Shown here one piece after another: positions 19,701-28,914 of a stretch of DNA of 64,000 nucleotides. The notes below the pieces were generated by a model that was not told the origin of the DNA, did no database searches, and saw only the letters and a list, made by a program, of their open reading frames with translations. Position 1 is the first letter of the stretch; each line of letters starts with the position of its first letter. The position numbers and the translations under genes were made by a program. The stretch comes from Corticium candelabrum. Its lineage: Eukaryota; Porifera; Homoscleromorpha; Homosclerophorida; Plakinidae. The stretch is taken from NCBI RefSeq assembly GCF_963422355.1, contig NC_085088.1, positions 7,513,485-7,577,484 on the forward strand, in the 5' to 3' direction.

Positions 19701-22419
19701 TTTATTATCAAGGCATACTAAATCGGTATTCACCTTTTCTGCAGTTACTTAGTGTGCTGACAGTATAGTCTGCCAAAGGCTCTTTGAAAGAAACCGTTTA
19801 GGATCTTTCCAGAAGGACTGGAATTTCAAAGAAACAGCAGTCACTGCTATTTGACAATGACAAGAAAGAAAACATTCACAAATCAGAATGTTTGATTACC
19901 ATCTTGGGGACGATGTTTCTACCAATTCATGTCCTCATATTTGGTGCTGTGCTACACGCATTCTAGTTGAAAATTTGTATTTTACAGCAACTGGTGTCTC
20001 AGTAACCCGTCTCACCACTTCACACAAAAGCATATATACTGTCTATGACCCCATGAGTGTGAACTTTGAAAATCTGTAATATCTGCGCTGTTTTTTGGAC
20101 CTTCCTGATGATCTGGAATGGTTAGAAACCACAAGATCTGGCATCTGTTTACTAAATTATTTAAGCCCTTCCTACAAAGAAAACCAAAAGATAACACTTT
20201 TTGCATATCAAGGACATATTAGCCAAGTACAAATGGTTATTATCCAATTATCTAGTGAGATCAAGGGATCATCAACTGGAACCACTTATGATAATTGGTG
20301 TAACATGCTCTAATAAGCACACCTGGTGTGACCTCTACCTCATTACTCGCTTCCCAGTTCAGGCTTACTGGGATAGTAGATATGTACCCCAAGAAAACAT
20401 ACTCTCTGATAGTGTACATAGTCTGACTTATGAGTGTTCGAATCATGCCATTTGGATGTGACCGTTCCAGTAGCCAATGTCCGGACAACACAATATATGG
20501 CCGGACATGGACTTGTTTCGACCGGACAATGTCCGGTGTCCGGGCGTTATATTCCCCTCTGTAAATGGATCTAGTTAGACAGACACATTCGTGACAATAT
20601 AGCTCTAGAACAACAGTAGACTTAAAATCACACAAAACAACCTACTCAGGAACCCGTCTTTCTCAAAATCGCGTGACCGAGATTAGGTCCCGTAAGCCAT
20701 CACCTTCTCACCGCCCTGCAACAGTAAAAACTGAAGAGACAAAACCGGCTATTCAGTGACATAAACATCCAAAGCAAACTTTTCAATAGACCTGACTAGC
20801 GTCGCAATTCGTCTTGTAGAAACGTGATGAAAGCGACTGACCAAGATATGATCCCAGATGTCCGACTATTTGTCTCTCAGATTGCGCGTTCTGCCTTAGC
20901 TACAGTACAATGAGCACTAACATCACCCCGTAGGTCTAGTAGCCAGTGGTGATGACTATAACAATAGCCAAAAGAACGCCTCAGATCTGCGTCTGAAGAG
21001 AGAAAATCACTCGAGATCAGGTGACCAAGATTATGTCCCGTGAGTCATCCGTCTTCTTCGTCGTCGTCTGCAAGAGTAGAGGTTGACAAGACAAAACCAA
21101 CAATTTGGAGAAAGGAAGCCATATAGTAAGCCTATCAACAGAGATGACTTGCGACTAAAACGGAATTGTAGAAACGAGATGGCAAGCACTGACCGAGATA
21201 TGATACCCTGTGACCGAGAATAGGTGCAATTATTTTTCAAGTTCTACAGCAGCAACGTTACAACAGATGCTGCCCCGCTCTACCTAGTTGCTACCCAGTA
21301 GGACTATGGCGCTAGCGTAGCCGCTAGGTCTGGCTGAGGCTATTTGGCAGAGAACGAGTGACCGAGATTAGGAAATGACCGAGATTAGATCTGGGACTCT
21401 AGTTCCCTCATTGGAGCACTAAACAACACATGCACAGGCACAGACAGATGACAATAACACACCATTTGCAGCATCATAAACTTTTTTTTTCCTTCCAATG
21501 TGCTCTATACCTAGGTAATTGGTACCTATTACCATACAGTAATCATTCATGACAAGGCTCAAATGTGTGTTATTTCTTTCTTGTTTGGTAATATATTGCC
21601 ATAATTCACTAGAGTGTTTCCTTTATGTTATACTGTGAAATATAGCAATCATGCTAAAGTAGATAGGCCAGATGTTACTGAATGACATCCATTGACATCT
21701 TCACCTAGCGCAGCAGCTAGGTCTGGCTGCAGCTATTTGGCAGAGAACGAGTGACCAAGGTTAGGAAATAACCAATTTTAGATCCAGGACTCTAGTTCCC
21801 GCTAAACAACACATGCACACGCACAGACAGATGACAATAACACACCATTTACGGCAGCACAAAAATTTTTTTCTTGCTTCCAATGTGCTCTATACCATAC
21901 AGCAATCATTCATGACAACGCCCAAATGTGTGTTCTTTCTTTCTTGTTTGGTAATCTATTGCCATAATTAATTCACTAGAGTGTTTCCATTAAGCTACAC
22001 TGTGAATAGCAATCATGCTAAAGTAGATAGGCCAGATGTTACTGAATCACATCCATTGACATCTTTACCTCTGTAGCTACTATTAGATTAATTAAGTGGT
22101 GCTCACTCACCTTCAAGTCTGTCAATGTCTGGTGATGACTTGACGTAAGAACTCCATCCAGAGCAAGAGCAAATTGCTCAAACTTTTCCTCCTCGTTTTT
22201 TGCAATGATATCGTTTTTCTGTATAAGTCTTCCGACTAGTTCTCTTCGCGTTGTGGGTATGAATCTATCAGAAGGATGAGTAAAGTCGGCAATTGCAACA
22301 GCCAGGAATGAGTTGTCTTCATCTTTATTCCAAGATCCAGTAACGACAGCCGTTAAGCTGTCTTTCAAAGACATAATTCTCCATCCTATGCGACTAGAGA
22401 GAACACGAAGAGGTTCCAT
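8548..22419 (-). CDS. TMEM143: TMEM143-like protein (DUF3754 family), two exons
   Basis: Exon 1 is 22419-22111 (103 codons) and exon 2 is 9474-8548 (309 codons with stop). The donor GTGAGT after a complete AAG codon and the acceptor TTTCAG before a complete GTT codon give a phase-0 junction and a protein of about 411 residues; human TMEM143 is somewhat longer. Exon 1 carries the family N-terminal motif RFIPTTRRELV followed by a helix resembling the DUF3754 start. Across the junction, LTDLK-VSVNPNN fits the conserved P-x-NPD/N region. Exon 2 has two hydrophobic segments (around MRAFLIATAGAAALGLAV and WSYLLFFTSSLVGLRIWL) and a C-terminal part including GYGAPDIFNCTEAL-like winged-helix-type sequence. 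Vertebrate TMEM143 is a predicted mitochondrial membrane protein of unknown function. The 12.6 kb intron is a mobile-element sink. A short missing middle exon cannot be excluded. Confidence 0.83.
9681..9768. repeat. Imperfect tandem duplication, about 42-bp unit
   Basis: Two neighbouring copies share the blocks GAAGAGTC, ATGT-CATAAGTA and ATCAAC-ACACATC. Local slippage product in the TMEM143-like intron. Confidence 0.7.
9831..9980. mobile_element. Short MITE-like element with GTTTCCACTAG ends
   Basis: The ends read GCGTTTCCACTAG on the left and its approximate reverse complement CTAGTGGAAACAAC on the right. The interior repeats AAACCAGTTCA/TTTAGCTTAAACC. The same termini and interior motifs bound the larger element at 44311-44870, so the two belong to one non-autonomous family. 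Confidence 0.65.
10361..10760 (-). mobile_element. tRNA-derived SINE, family A (decayed)
   Basis: Minus-strand copy of the family seen best at 60212-60614. The 3' end is at the left (GTCATCACCCTCT); the tRNA-like head at the right is disrupted (GGGATTGAACCA is a decayed B box). Internal marker: GATATCAATGACCACCAGGAAAG. Confidence 0.7.
10761..11678. other. Intronic DNA, no gene recognised
   Basis: No ORF with family resemblance and no clear repeat family; lies in the TMEM143-like intron. Confidence 0.45.
11679..11870 (-). mobile_element. SINE family B, head-truncated copy
   Basis: Begins with TTATTATGCCCCTCCAAGAT, the family-B 3' end in reverse, and runs to about CACACCTAGTGGATAT, where it breaks off before the tRNA-like head. 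Confidence 0.7.
11877..12187 (+). mobile_element. SINE family A (tRNA-derived), 3'-truncated
   Basis: Plus-strand copy starting with an RNA polymerase III A-box-like TAGCCTAGTGATTAGAGT and a B-box-like GGATTCAATCTCG. It continues through the family marker TGGTAGTCATTGATATCTAC and stops near CAGTTACTAGTGCC. Confidence 0.75.
12188..12540 (-). mobile_element. SINE family B (tRNA-derived)
   Basis: Minus-strand copy. The 3' end TGTGTCGTTATGCCCCTCC is at the left; B box GGGTTTGAAC-type sequence and head ACCATGGAGTGGTAG near the right. The copy at 59797-60211 shows the head intact. Confidence 0.78.
12541..13445 (-). mobile_element. SINE family A split by a nested MITE
   Basis: SINE parts 12541-12660 and 13147-13445 are contiguous in other copies (GGCGCTAGTAACTGG across the break). 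The right end carries the reversed tRNA-like head with AACCCAGGCCATCATGGTCAG and CTAACCATTAAGCTATAG. Confidence 0.8.
12661..13146. mobile_element. Tc1/mariner-type MITE (486 bp) with TA target duplication
   Basis: Terminal inverted repeats begin AAGTCCATTCCCGAACAGG on the left and AAATCCATTCCCAAATAGG on the right (read inward), sharing AGGAGAATAC. The element is flanked by TA at 12659-12660 and 13147-13148, and removing it with one TA restores the SINE. It has no ORF of note, so it is non-autonomous. Confidence 0.85.
13446..13530 (-). mobile_element. SINE family B 3' fragment ending in an (ATT)n tract
   Basis: Only the 3' end (TGTGTCGTTATGCCCCTCC to ACTCCCATCT) is present before a (TTA)n microsatellite of about 35 bp. 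Confidence 0.7.
13606..13660. repeat. (TG)n microsatellite
   Basis: About 27 TG units. The overlapping open frames are repeat artefacts. Confidence 0.97.
13661..14872. other. Intronic DNA, no gene recognised
   Basis: Single-copy-looking sequence with a partial internal echo: ACAAAATTT(T/C)G near 14330 and 14770 in opposite orientation flank about 450 bp, so a degraded TIR element is possible. ATT/AAT-rich near 14810-14860. Confidence 0.4.
14873..14990 (+). mobile_element. SINE family B 3' fragment, head-to-head with the next copy
   Basis: The plus-oriented family-B 3' end (ACATGTACCCTGCTGGGCTTACC to ATGGAGGGGCATAGCGACAC) is followed by (AATAAT)n and then an inverted copy, forming a palindrome of about 110-bp arms with 14997-15110. 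Confidence 0.8.
14997..15395 (-). mobile_element. SINE family B, near full length
   Basis: Runs from TGTGTCGTTATGCCCCTCC to ACCATGGAGTGGTAGCC, with a decayed B box (GTGTGAACCCCC). Directly abuts another copy in the same orientation. Confidence 0.82.
15396..15775 (-). mobile_element. SINE family B, tandem copy
   Basis: Highly similar to the copy at 14997-15395. It carries the better B box (GGGTTTGAACCCCC in reverse) and is cut at GTGGTA by the (ATT)n/LINE junction. Confidence 0.82.
15778..16670 (-). mobile_element. 3' end of an RLE-type LINE lying between ATT tracts
   Basis: An open minus-strand frame (16656-15880, continuing open toward 16670) encodes the C-terminus of a restriction-like-endonuclease LINE. 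It has a CxxC-x7-H-x4-C knuckle (CRMCSVGLETVDHIVAGC) and then an RLE domain with RPDICLRN and LLIDISCPAD. Conserved WYRHHPDRLVE and LVVPVVLGALGTVHAG match a widespread invertebrate RLE LINE group. The RT is absent, so the copy is 5'-truncated. It is bordered by GTATTATTATA at the 3' side and a long (ATT)n at 16671-16710 on the 5' side, suggesting insertion into an ATT/TAA microsatellite, as known for Dong/R4-clade elements. A second copy is at 28214-28850. Confidence 0.82.
16671..16710. repeat. (ATT)n microsatellite
   Basis: About 13 ATT units at the 5'-truncation point of the minus-strand LINE. Confidence 0.95.
16711..17192. other. Intronic DNA, no gene recognised
   Basis: No family resemblance in any frame; short ATT-type repeats near 17157. 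Confidence 0.45.
18706..20561. mobile_element. hAT-type DNA transposon remnant nested in the foldback element
   Basis: Short terminal inverted repeats CAGAGCGGAATATAA (18706-18720) and, at the right, TTATATTCCCCTCTG (20547-20561) match at 14 of 15 positions and have the hAT CAGAG start. TAAAT lies directly outside both ends, compatible with a 5-bp target duplication. The inner right end repeats CCGGACA palindromes. A decayed hAT transposase reads from the minus strand. Confidence 0.72.
19190..19678 (-). pseudogene. hAT transposase C-terminal remnant
   Basis: The minus-strand open frame 19678-19361 leads into the hAT dimerisation signature just downstream (19375-19200): LPLTTTHVERMFSSLKLIRK, then after a +1 shift SMSNTTLSDLMEVYHEG and an AIWLWWERC tail. 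This matches the C-terminal block of the hAT branch whose domesticated relatives include ZNF862-like proteins. No intact N-terminal BED finger or catalytic D/E residues are visible, so the copy is dead. Confidence 0.7.
21312..22070. repeat. Direct tandem duplication (about 393 + 366 bp)
   Basis: 21312-21704 is repeated as 21705-22070, both from CTAGCG to CATTGACATCTT(C/T)ACC. Each includes the outer end of the foldback element (AGAACGAGTGACC, GGACTCTAGTTCCC) plus flanking intron. The second copy ends about 40 bp from the donor of TMEM143-like exon 1. Confidence 0.85.
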
Positions 22420-22537
22420 ATCAGGCTAGCATTTGCGCATGCGCAATAATTATTGCGACCCTCGCTATTTCTTCTGGAAAATATAACGAGCGAAGGACAA
22501 ACAAGAAAACAAGAAAACAGAAACATGCAAGAAAACG
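22420..22537 (-). promoter_or_regulatory. Putative promoter/5' UTR of the TMEM143-like gene
   Basis: The 118 bp between the start codon on the minus strand and the tRNA gene contains GCATGCGCAATAATTATTGCG, a GC-richer patch near 22432-22460. No TATA box at a convincing distance. Inferred from position only. Confidence 0.35.
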
Positions 22538-22620
22538 GGGCTCAGGCGGGAATCGAACCCGCGGCCTCGCGCAGACTTAGAAGGCCCAAAGCGCGAATCA
22601 TGCCACTAGACCACTGAGCC
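22538..22620 (-). tRNA. tRNA-Pro (UGG) with an 11-nt intron
   Basis: The minus strand reads acceptor GGCTCAG, D-arm GGTCTAGTGGCATGAT, anticodon stem CGCGC, loop beginning TTTGGG (anticodon TGG), then an 11-nt insert, T and stem GCGCG, then T-arm with GCGGGTTCGATTCCCGC and 3' acceptor CTGAGCC. The 7-bp acceptor stem pairs perfectly. Without the insert, which sits at the canonical 37/38 intron position, the gene is 72 nt, normal for tRNA-Pro. No CCA is encoded, as expected in eukaryotes. It stands alone, with no SINE-like tail, so it looks like a genuine gene; tRNAscan-SE would settle it. Confidence 0.8.
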
Positions 22621-23180
22621 ACCTTACGTTTACCTTGGGGATAATATTTGTCTATATACAGTACGTACAGTACATCTTGAAGGCGTGGCTACAGTTGCAC
22701 GTGAGTGTACTGTCCTTGGTAGTCTACGTAGCAATTGAGCGGATAAAGTATACTCATATGGCAGTAAAGGGTTTGTTGCAGGGTCCCACAAGATTCGAAC
22801 TTTGGATTTGACACAAAACATTTTGTATCAGATGAAGATCTGGCAAATGATCTCTAGAATCCTATTTCGGGGTTTCCTAGAGGTCCCTGGCTGTTAAGAG
22901 AATTTGACATCATACATCAATAATTGTGTAATTACGCTGTGGATGTACACCTGTTTATCAAATGGAACAAAGAGTTGTCTTCAAGGATGGACAGATTTAC
23001 AAAACAATTAATTGTACTACAGGTGCACGTGAGTCTATACATGGAGACTCTTTGTAATAATTGCAATTAATGCAAGTACTGGAACATTTATATTTACAGA
23101 GGCTGACTTATGTGCATGTTGTGTTTGACAGCATGACAGATCAGTTGTTTCAAAGTGAGTCAATTTGGTAAACCATTGTA
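22621..23180. other. Intergenic DNA, no gene recognised
   Basis: No supported feature. A short minus-strand frame (22821-22630) has no recognisable family. Confidence 0.5.
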
Positions 23181-24110
23181 ACGTATGCTCTCTAGCTTTC
23201 TCTACCAGTTGCCTGGTACAATTTTATCAATTAATCATGTCTAGACATGCACCCTCTTCCAGACTGAAAACCACACTGTGATTGAGTCTGGAAGTTCTTC
23301 AGTCACACACTGTAGTCGTCTTTGTATAAGTTTAGCAAACAGTTTGCCAGCAACGTCCAAGAAGCTAATGCCTCACACAATGACAAATCTCGACATTTTG
23401 GTATTGGAATTAACAAGGATTGCATTTTTCCACTTCTGAGGAACATTCTGTTCTGACCATGCATACTGTTTGAAATAAGTTCAATACCTTGTCAAGCATG
23501 CCATCATCTAAAAATTTTATCATTTCTGGTAAAATTCCATTTTTGCCACCATGCAGCTTTGTTACCATGCAGTGACACTATATCAACAGCATCTAAAAGT
23601 TTATCTTTCATAGATGGCTCTTCTAGCACTTACCTAATTTCATGTTGTGCTGTTGATTGAATAGCAGACATATTGTAAAAGTAATTTTCCATCTCTGAAG
23701 TGTTTCTCCTTTATCTACACATGGTTGGCTTCTTGATCATCAAAATTTAGCAGAAATGATTTGCTAGCTGACTGCATTCCAAACATGCGCAGCATTGTTC
23801 CAAGCCATGTTCATACAACTACAGTACTGTATCTAATATTTCGACACCTTCCTTAAAATGAACAGGTTGACCTGCTTAGGCTGTGTATTGATTTCCCAGA
23901 ATGAATAGTACATCCCTCAATATCATACACAGCCTCTCCAAACCATTTTGTCTCACTTACTCCGACAATATATATTCAGTTTGAAATGTTTCAGTTCTCG
24001 AACCATGAGAGTTGCTTGCTTGAATCATGAGAGGATCTGATGTTAATTTTGCTGCATTGATGGTATTTGTTGTCACGTTGATAATGGTCTTGAGACTGCT
24101 TCTGTTGTAC
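23180..24110 (-). pseudogene. Heavily decayed APE-LINE reverse-transcriptase fragment
   Basis: With stops and shifts ignored, the minus strand around 23450-23190 reads like the RTE-type RT start: an EVEKCN block (for EWKNA), VEICHCV-R (for RDLSLCDNWR), LLG-CWQTVC (for LLDVAGKLFA) and a HSVVFSLEEGAC block (for SQCGFQSGRGC). Upstream minus-strand sequence to about 24110 has LINE-like but unalignable pieces such as TKWFGEAVYDIEG. Not coding. Confidence 0.5.
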
Positions 24111-24308
24111 TAGCTCAAATATACACTGAGGGCCTGCAAGACCACTGCAATGTATTACGCCACAGGCTTTCCCACAGCAACTGACATCAAAGTCATGCAG
24201 GACAAATGCTTAGGGACAAGAGCACTGTACAACCAATTACATTAACCAGCTAAGACAACTGTAAGAACCACGTGGAGGTGTGATTGGATATTCGTGACCA
24301 CACGCACG

Positions 24309-24426
<118 letters not shown>

Positions 24427-24493
24427 TCTCACGTAGCCAGACCCTTCCCGCCTGAAGAGGGAAGAACAAGTGGTATCAACGTGACAGCCCATT

Positions 24494-25221
24494 CAGACCT
24501 GCCAACCTAGGTAAACCAAAATGTGTAAGCTTTTGGGGGTAATGCGGGAGAAAGCGGGAGATAAAAATATTTAGCCACGCCAACAATAGCACATTAATAT
24601 CAATACATTTTATGTCATAATAAGCGTTAAACAATATTGCATGCCCAATCAGAGTAGAAGCCATTAAATTAATGAATTATAGTACTTGTAGCTAATGTAA
24701 ATTAATTAGTCAGAGTCATGCATGCATCTTCTGCTTCAACTGTCTTGTTTGCTTTAGAAAGTAGGCTTCACTTATAACTTCTGTTCAGAGAGTACAGTAC
24801 CACGTGCAGACGGCTTCTTTAGAGTGACAATTACAGCACGTCCATAGTTAGAAAATAGAAAAAGGGAAGGCTGGCTACAAGAGACTAAAATTAGTCCAAT
24901 GTATGGTATGACAGTTTATGTAAAGAGTTTCCCAAGACCAACTTTTCCTTCTATATCTGGTTGACCAAATATAGAAAGAACCAGATAAAGACAGGGGCTG
25001 GCACACATAAACGTCTAGACATACATTATAATGTTTCAGGTATTTACTAGCTACTACGTACAAGTACTGTACTGTACATGCAGAGACAGTTACACAGAAC
25101 AGGCTGTACCTGTACCTGTCAGTCACACCCATTAGTCACACCCACCAATGGTCAGGAGATTTGATGCCAAATGCGGGTAGGCCGGAGAAGGGTTCCAAAT
25201 GCGGGAGAGTTGGCAGCTCTG
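24494..25221. mobile_element. hAT-like MITE candidate (728 bp)
   Basis: Ends read inward as CAGACCTGCCAACCTAGG on the left and CAGAGCTGCCAACTCTCC on the right (12 of 13 identical in CAGANCTGCCAAC). Subterminal GCGGGAGA-type blocks lie near both ends in opposite orientation. I could not see a matching target duplication. Confidence 0.6.
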
Positions 25222-26600
25222 CTATATTCTAGGAGTTGGTCTTGGGTCACTGTGGGACTATACGCGGGTCAAAAACAATTCCACAAAACACATGGCCTCT
25301 TCTTCTCCTCATTCAATTTGTTCTTCATCTTGCTAGTGAGTCTAAAGAGAGGAAAGAAAGGACGAAGGTGCAACGATGAGGAGTTGCGAGATGATCGAGC
25401 TTCAGTACTGGCTCTCATTTCTCAGATCCAGTTTGGATGGAGAGTTTAATTTATGCCTATACAGTGTTGATAATGGCCAGACAAAAAGATTATTATTGTA
25501 GCGGTCAGCGCGTGTTGCAGCATGTGGTTGACTACATTGTGAGCTGTTTAAAGGCAATATCAACGTCCTTCAACATTGTTTGGTTCTGGACTGCAGAAAG
25601 AGTTCATATCCTGAAATGAGAAAAGTCAAGGAATTCTTGAATGATATGAAGCGGAAGTGATCATAAGACTAATTTTATTGAATCTATTTGGCTGCTAACA
25701 CAGATATCTATGTTACACACAGTCTGCTCCTGTGTATCCTCGTCTTTGTCAACCAGTCATGCCCAAGTTGCTTCCTGCTCTTCGTAAGAAACACAAGATC
25801 TGGTCCTGGGACGAAAAAACTCAAGGAAACGATTGAGCAGGAAGCATGTGCTCAGAATAAGAGAAAAAGGTTGTAGAGAAGGTATATAGCTGATTTCTGG
25901 ATCAATCAGGAGAGGTGAGACGACTAGCAGCTGTTTAGTTATTGTGCGTGTCTGCATTGTGTGCGTTTGTGTGTGAGTGCAATGTTCCAGCTGGAATTTC
26001 AATAGACAGGGCAGATTGCATGTAGAAGTGGGCCAGAATATCAGGTAACCTGTCAGCTAGTCTATTAGATGTCCTGTATCTTTCCTCACCTCACGTTTAT
26101 TCTCACGTGTACCAAAAGTTACTTACACTTTACTCAGAAAACTAAACTTTAATAGCAACAATTTGTTAGTGAAAAATATGTTTAATCGTTCTACTATAGT
26201 TTGTGATACTTTAGCCTATAGTTGCCAGAAGCTGAAGCAGCTGCAGAGTATCATCACGTTCTGTTTTACAGGATTTATCAAACTTAATCATTTTAAACTC
26301 AGACTAAACCAATAACTGTTCACAAAAGGTTGTCAGTAAGGTTGAGTCTGTGCAACTTTCTCTAATTCTCGTCATTCCAATAATAGCATTGCGCAAGACA
26401 GTAGACATGTGTATGAGTAAGAAAAGCACATATATTTGATGCACCAGGAAATCTTGTTTCTATTAGTATATCTACTTTGTTCTACTCTACTTTTGAGACA
26501 TTCATAGTTAGTTGAAAGAAAATTAATTTGGGAAGCAAGCATGCAGAAGAGAATTCAGAGTGCATCTTGCATAAATGGCCTAGATTGAGGAGTGCATGCT
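25222..26600. other. Intergenic DNA, no gene recognised
   Basis: Several short frames, none with recognisable family features. Confidence 0.45.
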
Positions 26601-26639
26601 TGCAGGTGATTTTGTTATTGCCCAGTTCTCGCTATTTGT

Positions 26640-27480
26640 CATCAAGGACCAATCACATTTGTTGCCGTTATAATTGTTGTTATGTGTCGTTAGATTGCTT
26701 GCATTGGTGATGTGGCAGCTCTTACTCCTGTTTGTCTACATCAATATGCCATCAGTCCTACCATTGCTTCTGAGGATTTCACGTGGCATATGTCAGGTCA
26801 AAAAGAAATGATGGCACAGTAACAAGAGAAGAAGCAGAACTGGCAAGACCATTCTTGAGAGATCACAACATTCCTATTCAACTCAGCAACAGATACCGTC
26901 CTCGCTATCAATGAATCTCTTGGTCTCAGCTTCTTCAAACTGGAAGGCAGAGACAACATGTACATGTTTCCAGCTCTCTTGCTTCCTAAGGATCTGTATG
27001 TCATGTGGAAGAAAGATGACTGTAAGAAAGTGTATGTCAGTCGACGTCAAGTGTGCAGCAGTCAGACAACCATCTTCAGTCCATCTGCATTTGGCATGTT
27101 TCAGTTTAACTAACGTCTGAATTATACATAGATCAAAAGGCAAGGCTGTGTAGGACTGGACTGATCCTATTACGAGTTGTTGCAGTTCATAATTATGTTG
27201 GGTGTTTGGTGGCCATGATAGACCCTGCTCGTTCTGTTTGCTTTGTGTGTAGTGGAGGTAAGGGAACAGAAGCAGAAATCAACACTGTCATGTCTCTTTG
27301 GAGAGATATGTTAGACAGCTACAGTCCAGGCTCTGAATATCAGACTGAGTATCTGAGCAGAAAGCATTTAGAGAACACAAAAAAACTGAAACAACTAGCT
27401 GCCTACTCTGAGAATGAAATCAAGAAAGCAAAGGCAGCAAAGGTAGGAGCTAATACTGCTGTAAAAGAAATAGTTGGTAA
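26640..27480 (+). pseudogene. Possible Roco-family (COR domain) gene fragment
   Basis: Around 26918-27117 a plus frame reads LGLSFFKLEGRDNMYMFPAL, then LLPKDLYVMWKKDD and TIFSPSAFGMFQF. The spacing resembles the COR domain of Roco GTPases (a hydrophobic FPxLL block, a Trp, then IFPPxxFxRLQ). Upstream frames are broken by stops near 26700-26880. A downstream frame (27206-27480) is Lys/Glu-rich with a donor-like GTAGG at 27442. Roco genes are expanded in many early animals, but the match is by pattern memory; it may be a gene with unseen short introns or an unrelated sequence. Confidence 0.3.
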
Positions 27481-27894
27481 TGAGCTAATACAAGAAAGCC
27501 TTGGTAATCTTCTGGTCATTTTCCCTTGCATGCATACATTTCCATTTCTTCCTGTTTCTCACCCAATTGTTGCCCATCCCAGTGTAATCGTGAAGGCTGT
27601 GATTGCATGATCATGGTCTAAATCAATAGTATCATTTGGAGTAAGATTAGGTTTCAATAACCAGCAGATCGAGGCTTTGTGTCATGACAAAGTGTCTCCT
27701 GCTGATAAATTGTCTGCAATTATCCAAGTGAAGATCAAACAAGTTGGTGATGTGAAGATGGTTGATTAGCTGCTGCTGGAGATTTGTGATGGTTTGGCCT
27801 TCCAATCAGTGGTGATGTCAAGAGAAGTTTGGCATCTTATAGGCCAATCATGATGACTGCAGTACATAAGCTTGATATTTCTATAAACACTATA

Positions 27895-28104
27895 CCCTGA
27901 AAGAAGAAATTTGTGTGGGAGAAAAATTGTGCTTTTTCTAGAAACATCACTACTTGTGCGGAATTAATTTGTGCGAGGATAAGGCCATGCGCAATAAGAT
28001 CATGCACAAGGGAAAAATATATGTGGAATTTATTTTGTGCGATGGGCTTGTAATTGCACAAAATCGCTCAAATTTTTCTCACGCACAAATTTCTTCTTTC
28101 AGGG
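27895..28104. mobile_element. 210-bp MITE with about 37-bp TIRs and TA target duplication
   Basis: The left end CCCTGAAAGAAGAAATTTGT and right end ACAAATTTCTTCTTTCAGGG are exact reverse complements, and similarity extends to about 37 bp. TA flanks both sides. Interior repeats of TTGTGCGA/TGCGCAA make it almost wholly palindromic. Confidence 0.88.
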
Positions 28105-28213
28105 TATTCTTTGTGTTTGTGTGGATAAGAGCAAAGCATGAAGGAAGTGTTTCATTTGCTACAAGCAAAGAGGTTACAGTTATATACAAGACATGTTACC
28201 ATTATTATTATGA

Positions 28214-28850
28214 TGATGATGATGTGCTCAACCACAGCAGTCTGGTTTGTAAGATCTCTTGTAAGCACTGGAAGCAAACATTGCCTCAGAGGTCCTTAGA
28301 CCATCATGGCTGTCCAGGTAGAAGACACGACTTTTTTACACAGAATCCAACTGGATCCAAGAAGCATTGCTTTCTGTTAGCGTTGCAGATTGTGATGACC
28401 TGGAATAATGTCCAGCCACCTTGCAATACCTGTGTGCAATGCTCCCAACACCACTGGAACAACCAGTGTCCGACACTGCCACACACAGCTTACCTCCACT
28501 CGCAAGTCACTGTACTTCGTCAACTTCTCAGCCTGTTTCCTGGCGATGTTGTCATCAGCAGGACAGCTGATATCAATAAGAAGACAAGTGTTTGCTTTCT
28601 TAGAAGTGTTTGTCGTCTTATTTCTGAAGCAGATGTCAAGAAAATTGGCACCGATCTTCTTAGAAGTACGGATGGCTGTATCCCACATCATAGTGATGTT
28701 GTCCGACTCCACAAGCCTATTAGGATGATGCCGGTACCATCTGCTCTCCACTGGAACCCAAAAACTACTGACAAATGGAGGCCACCTGATTGTGTCGATC
28801 AGTGTCATTCATCGATGTCAAGGCACTACAGCCTACCACATCATGACTGT
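28214..28850 (-). pseudogene. Second copy of the ATT-associated RLE LINE (decayed)
   Basis: The minus frame 28808-28377 repeats WYRHHPNRLVES, NITMMWDTAI, CLLIDISCPADDNIARK and LVVPVVLGALHTG from the copy at 15778-16670. It has a deletion in the histidine region and an 11-residue insertion before CLLID (duplicated KTNT/KANT). The 3' end abuts ATTATTATTATGATGATGATG at 28201-28223. Confidence 0.8.
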
Positions 28851-28914
28851 TACATAGCCAACTACACCATAAGCAATCAATCAATATTACATCACAATCC
28901 AAGGTTCTAGCTAG

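Larger units (their letters stand above)
17193..21401. mobile_element. Long-inverted-repeat (foldback-like) DNA element, about 740-bp arms
   Basis: The left arm 17193-17931 and right arm 20662-21401 are imperfect reverse complements over their whole length, with outer ends TAGAGTCCCAGATCTAATCT. Each arm repeats a TGACCGAGAT(T/A)A motif: in the right arm near 20676, 20832, 21022, 21190, 21355 and 21376, spaced about 165-190 bp apart, as expected of internal transposase-binding or subterminal repeats. The interior has no transposase of its own; most of it is a nested hAT at 18706-20561. I cannot assign a superfamily. Confidence 0.75.

Noticed and set aside
27954-28910. Plus-strand 318-codon frame as a host gene
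   Set aside because: It runs through a MITE end and the antisense of the second RLE-LINE copy, with no domain of its own.
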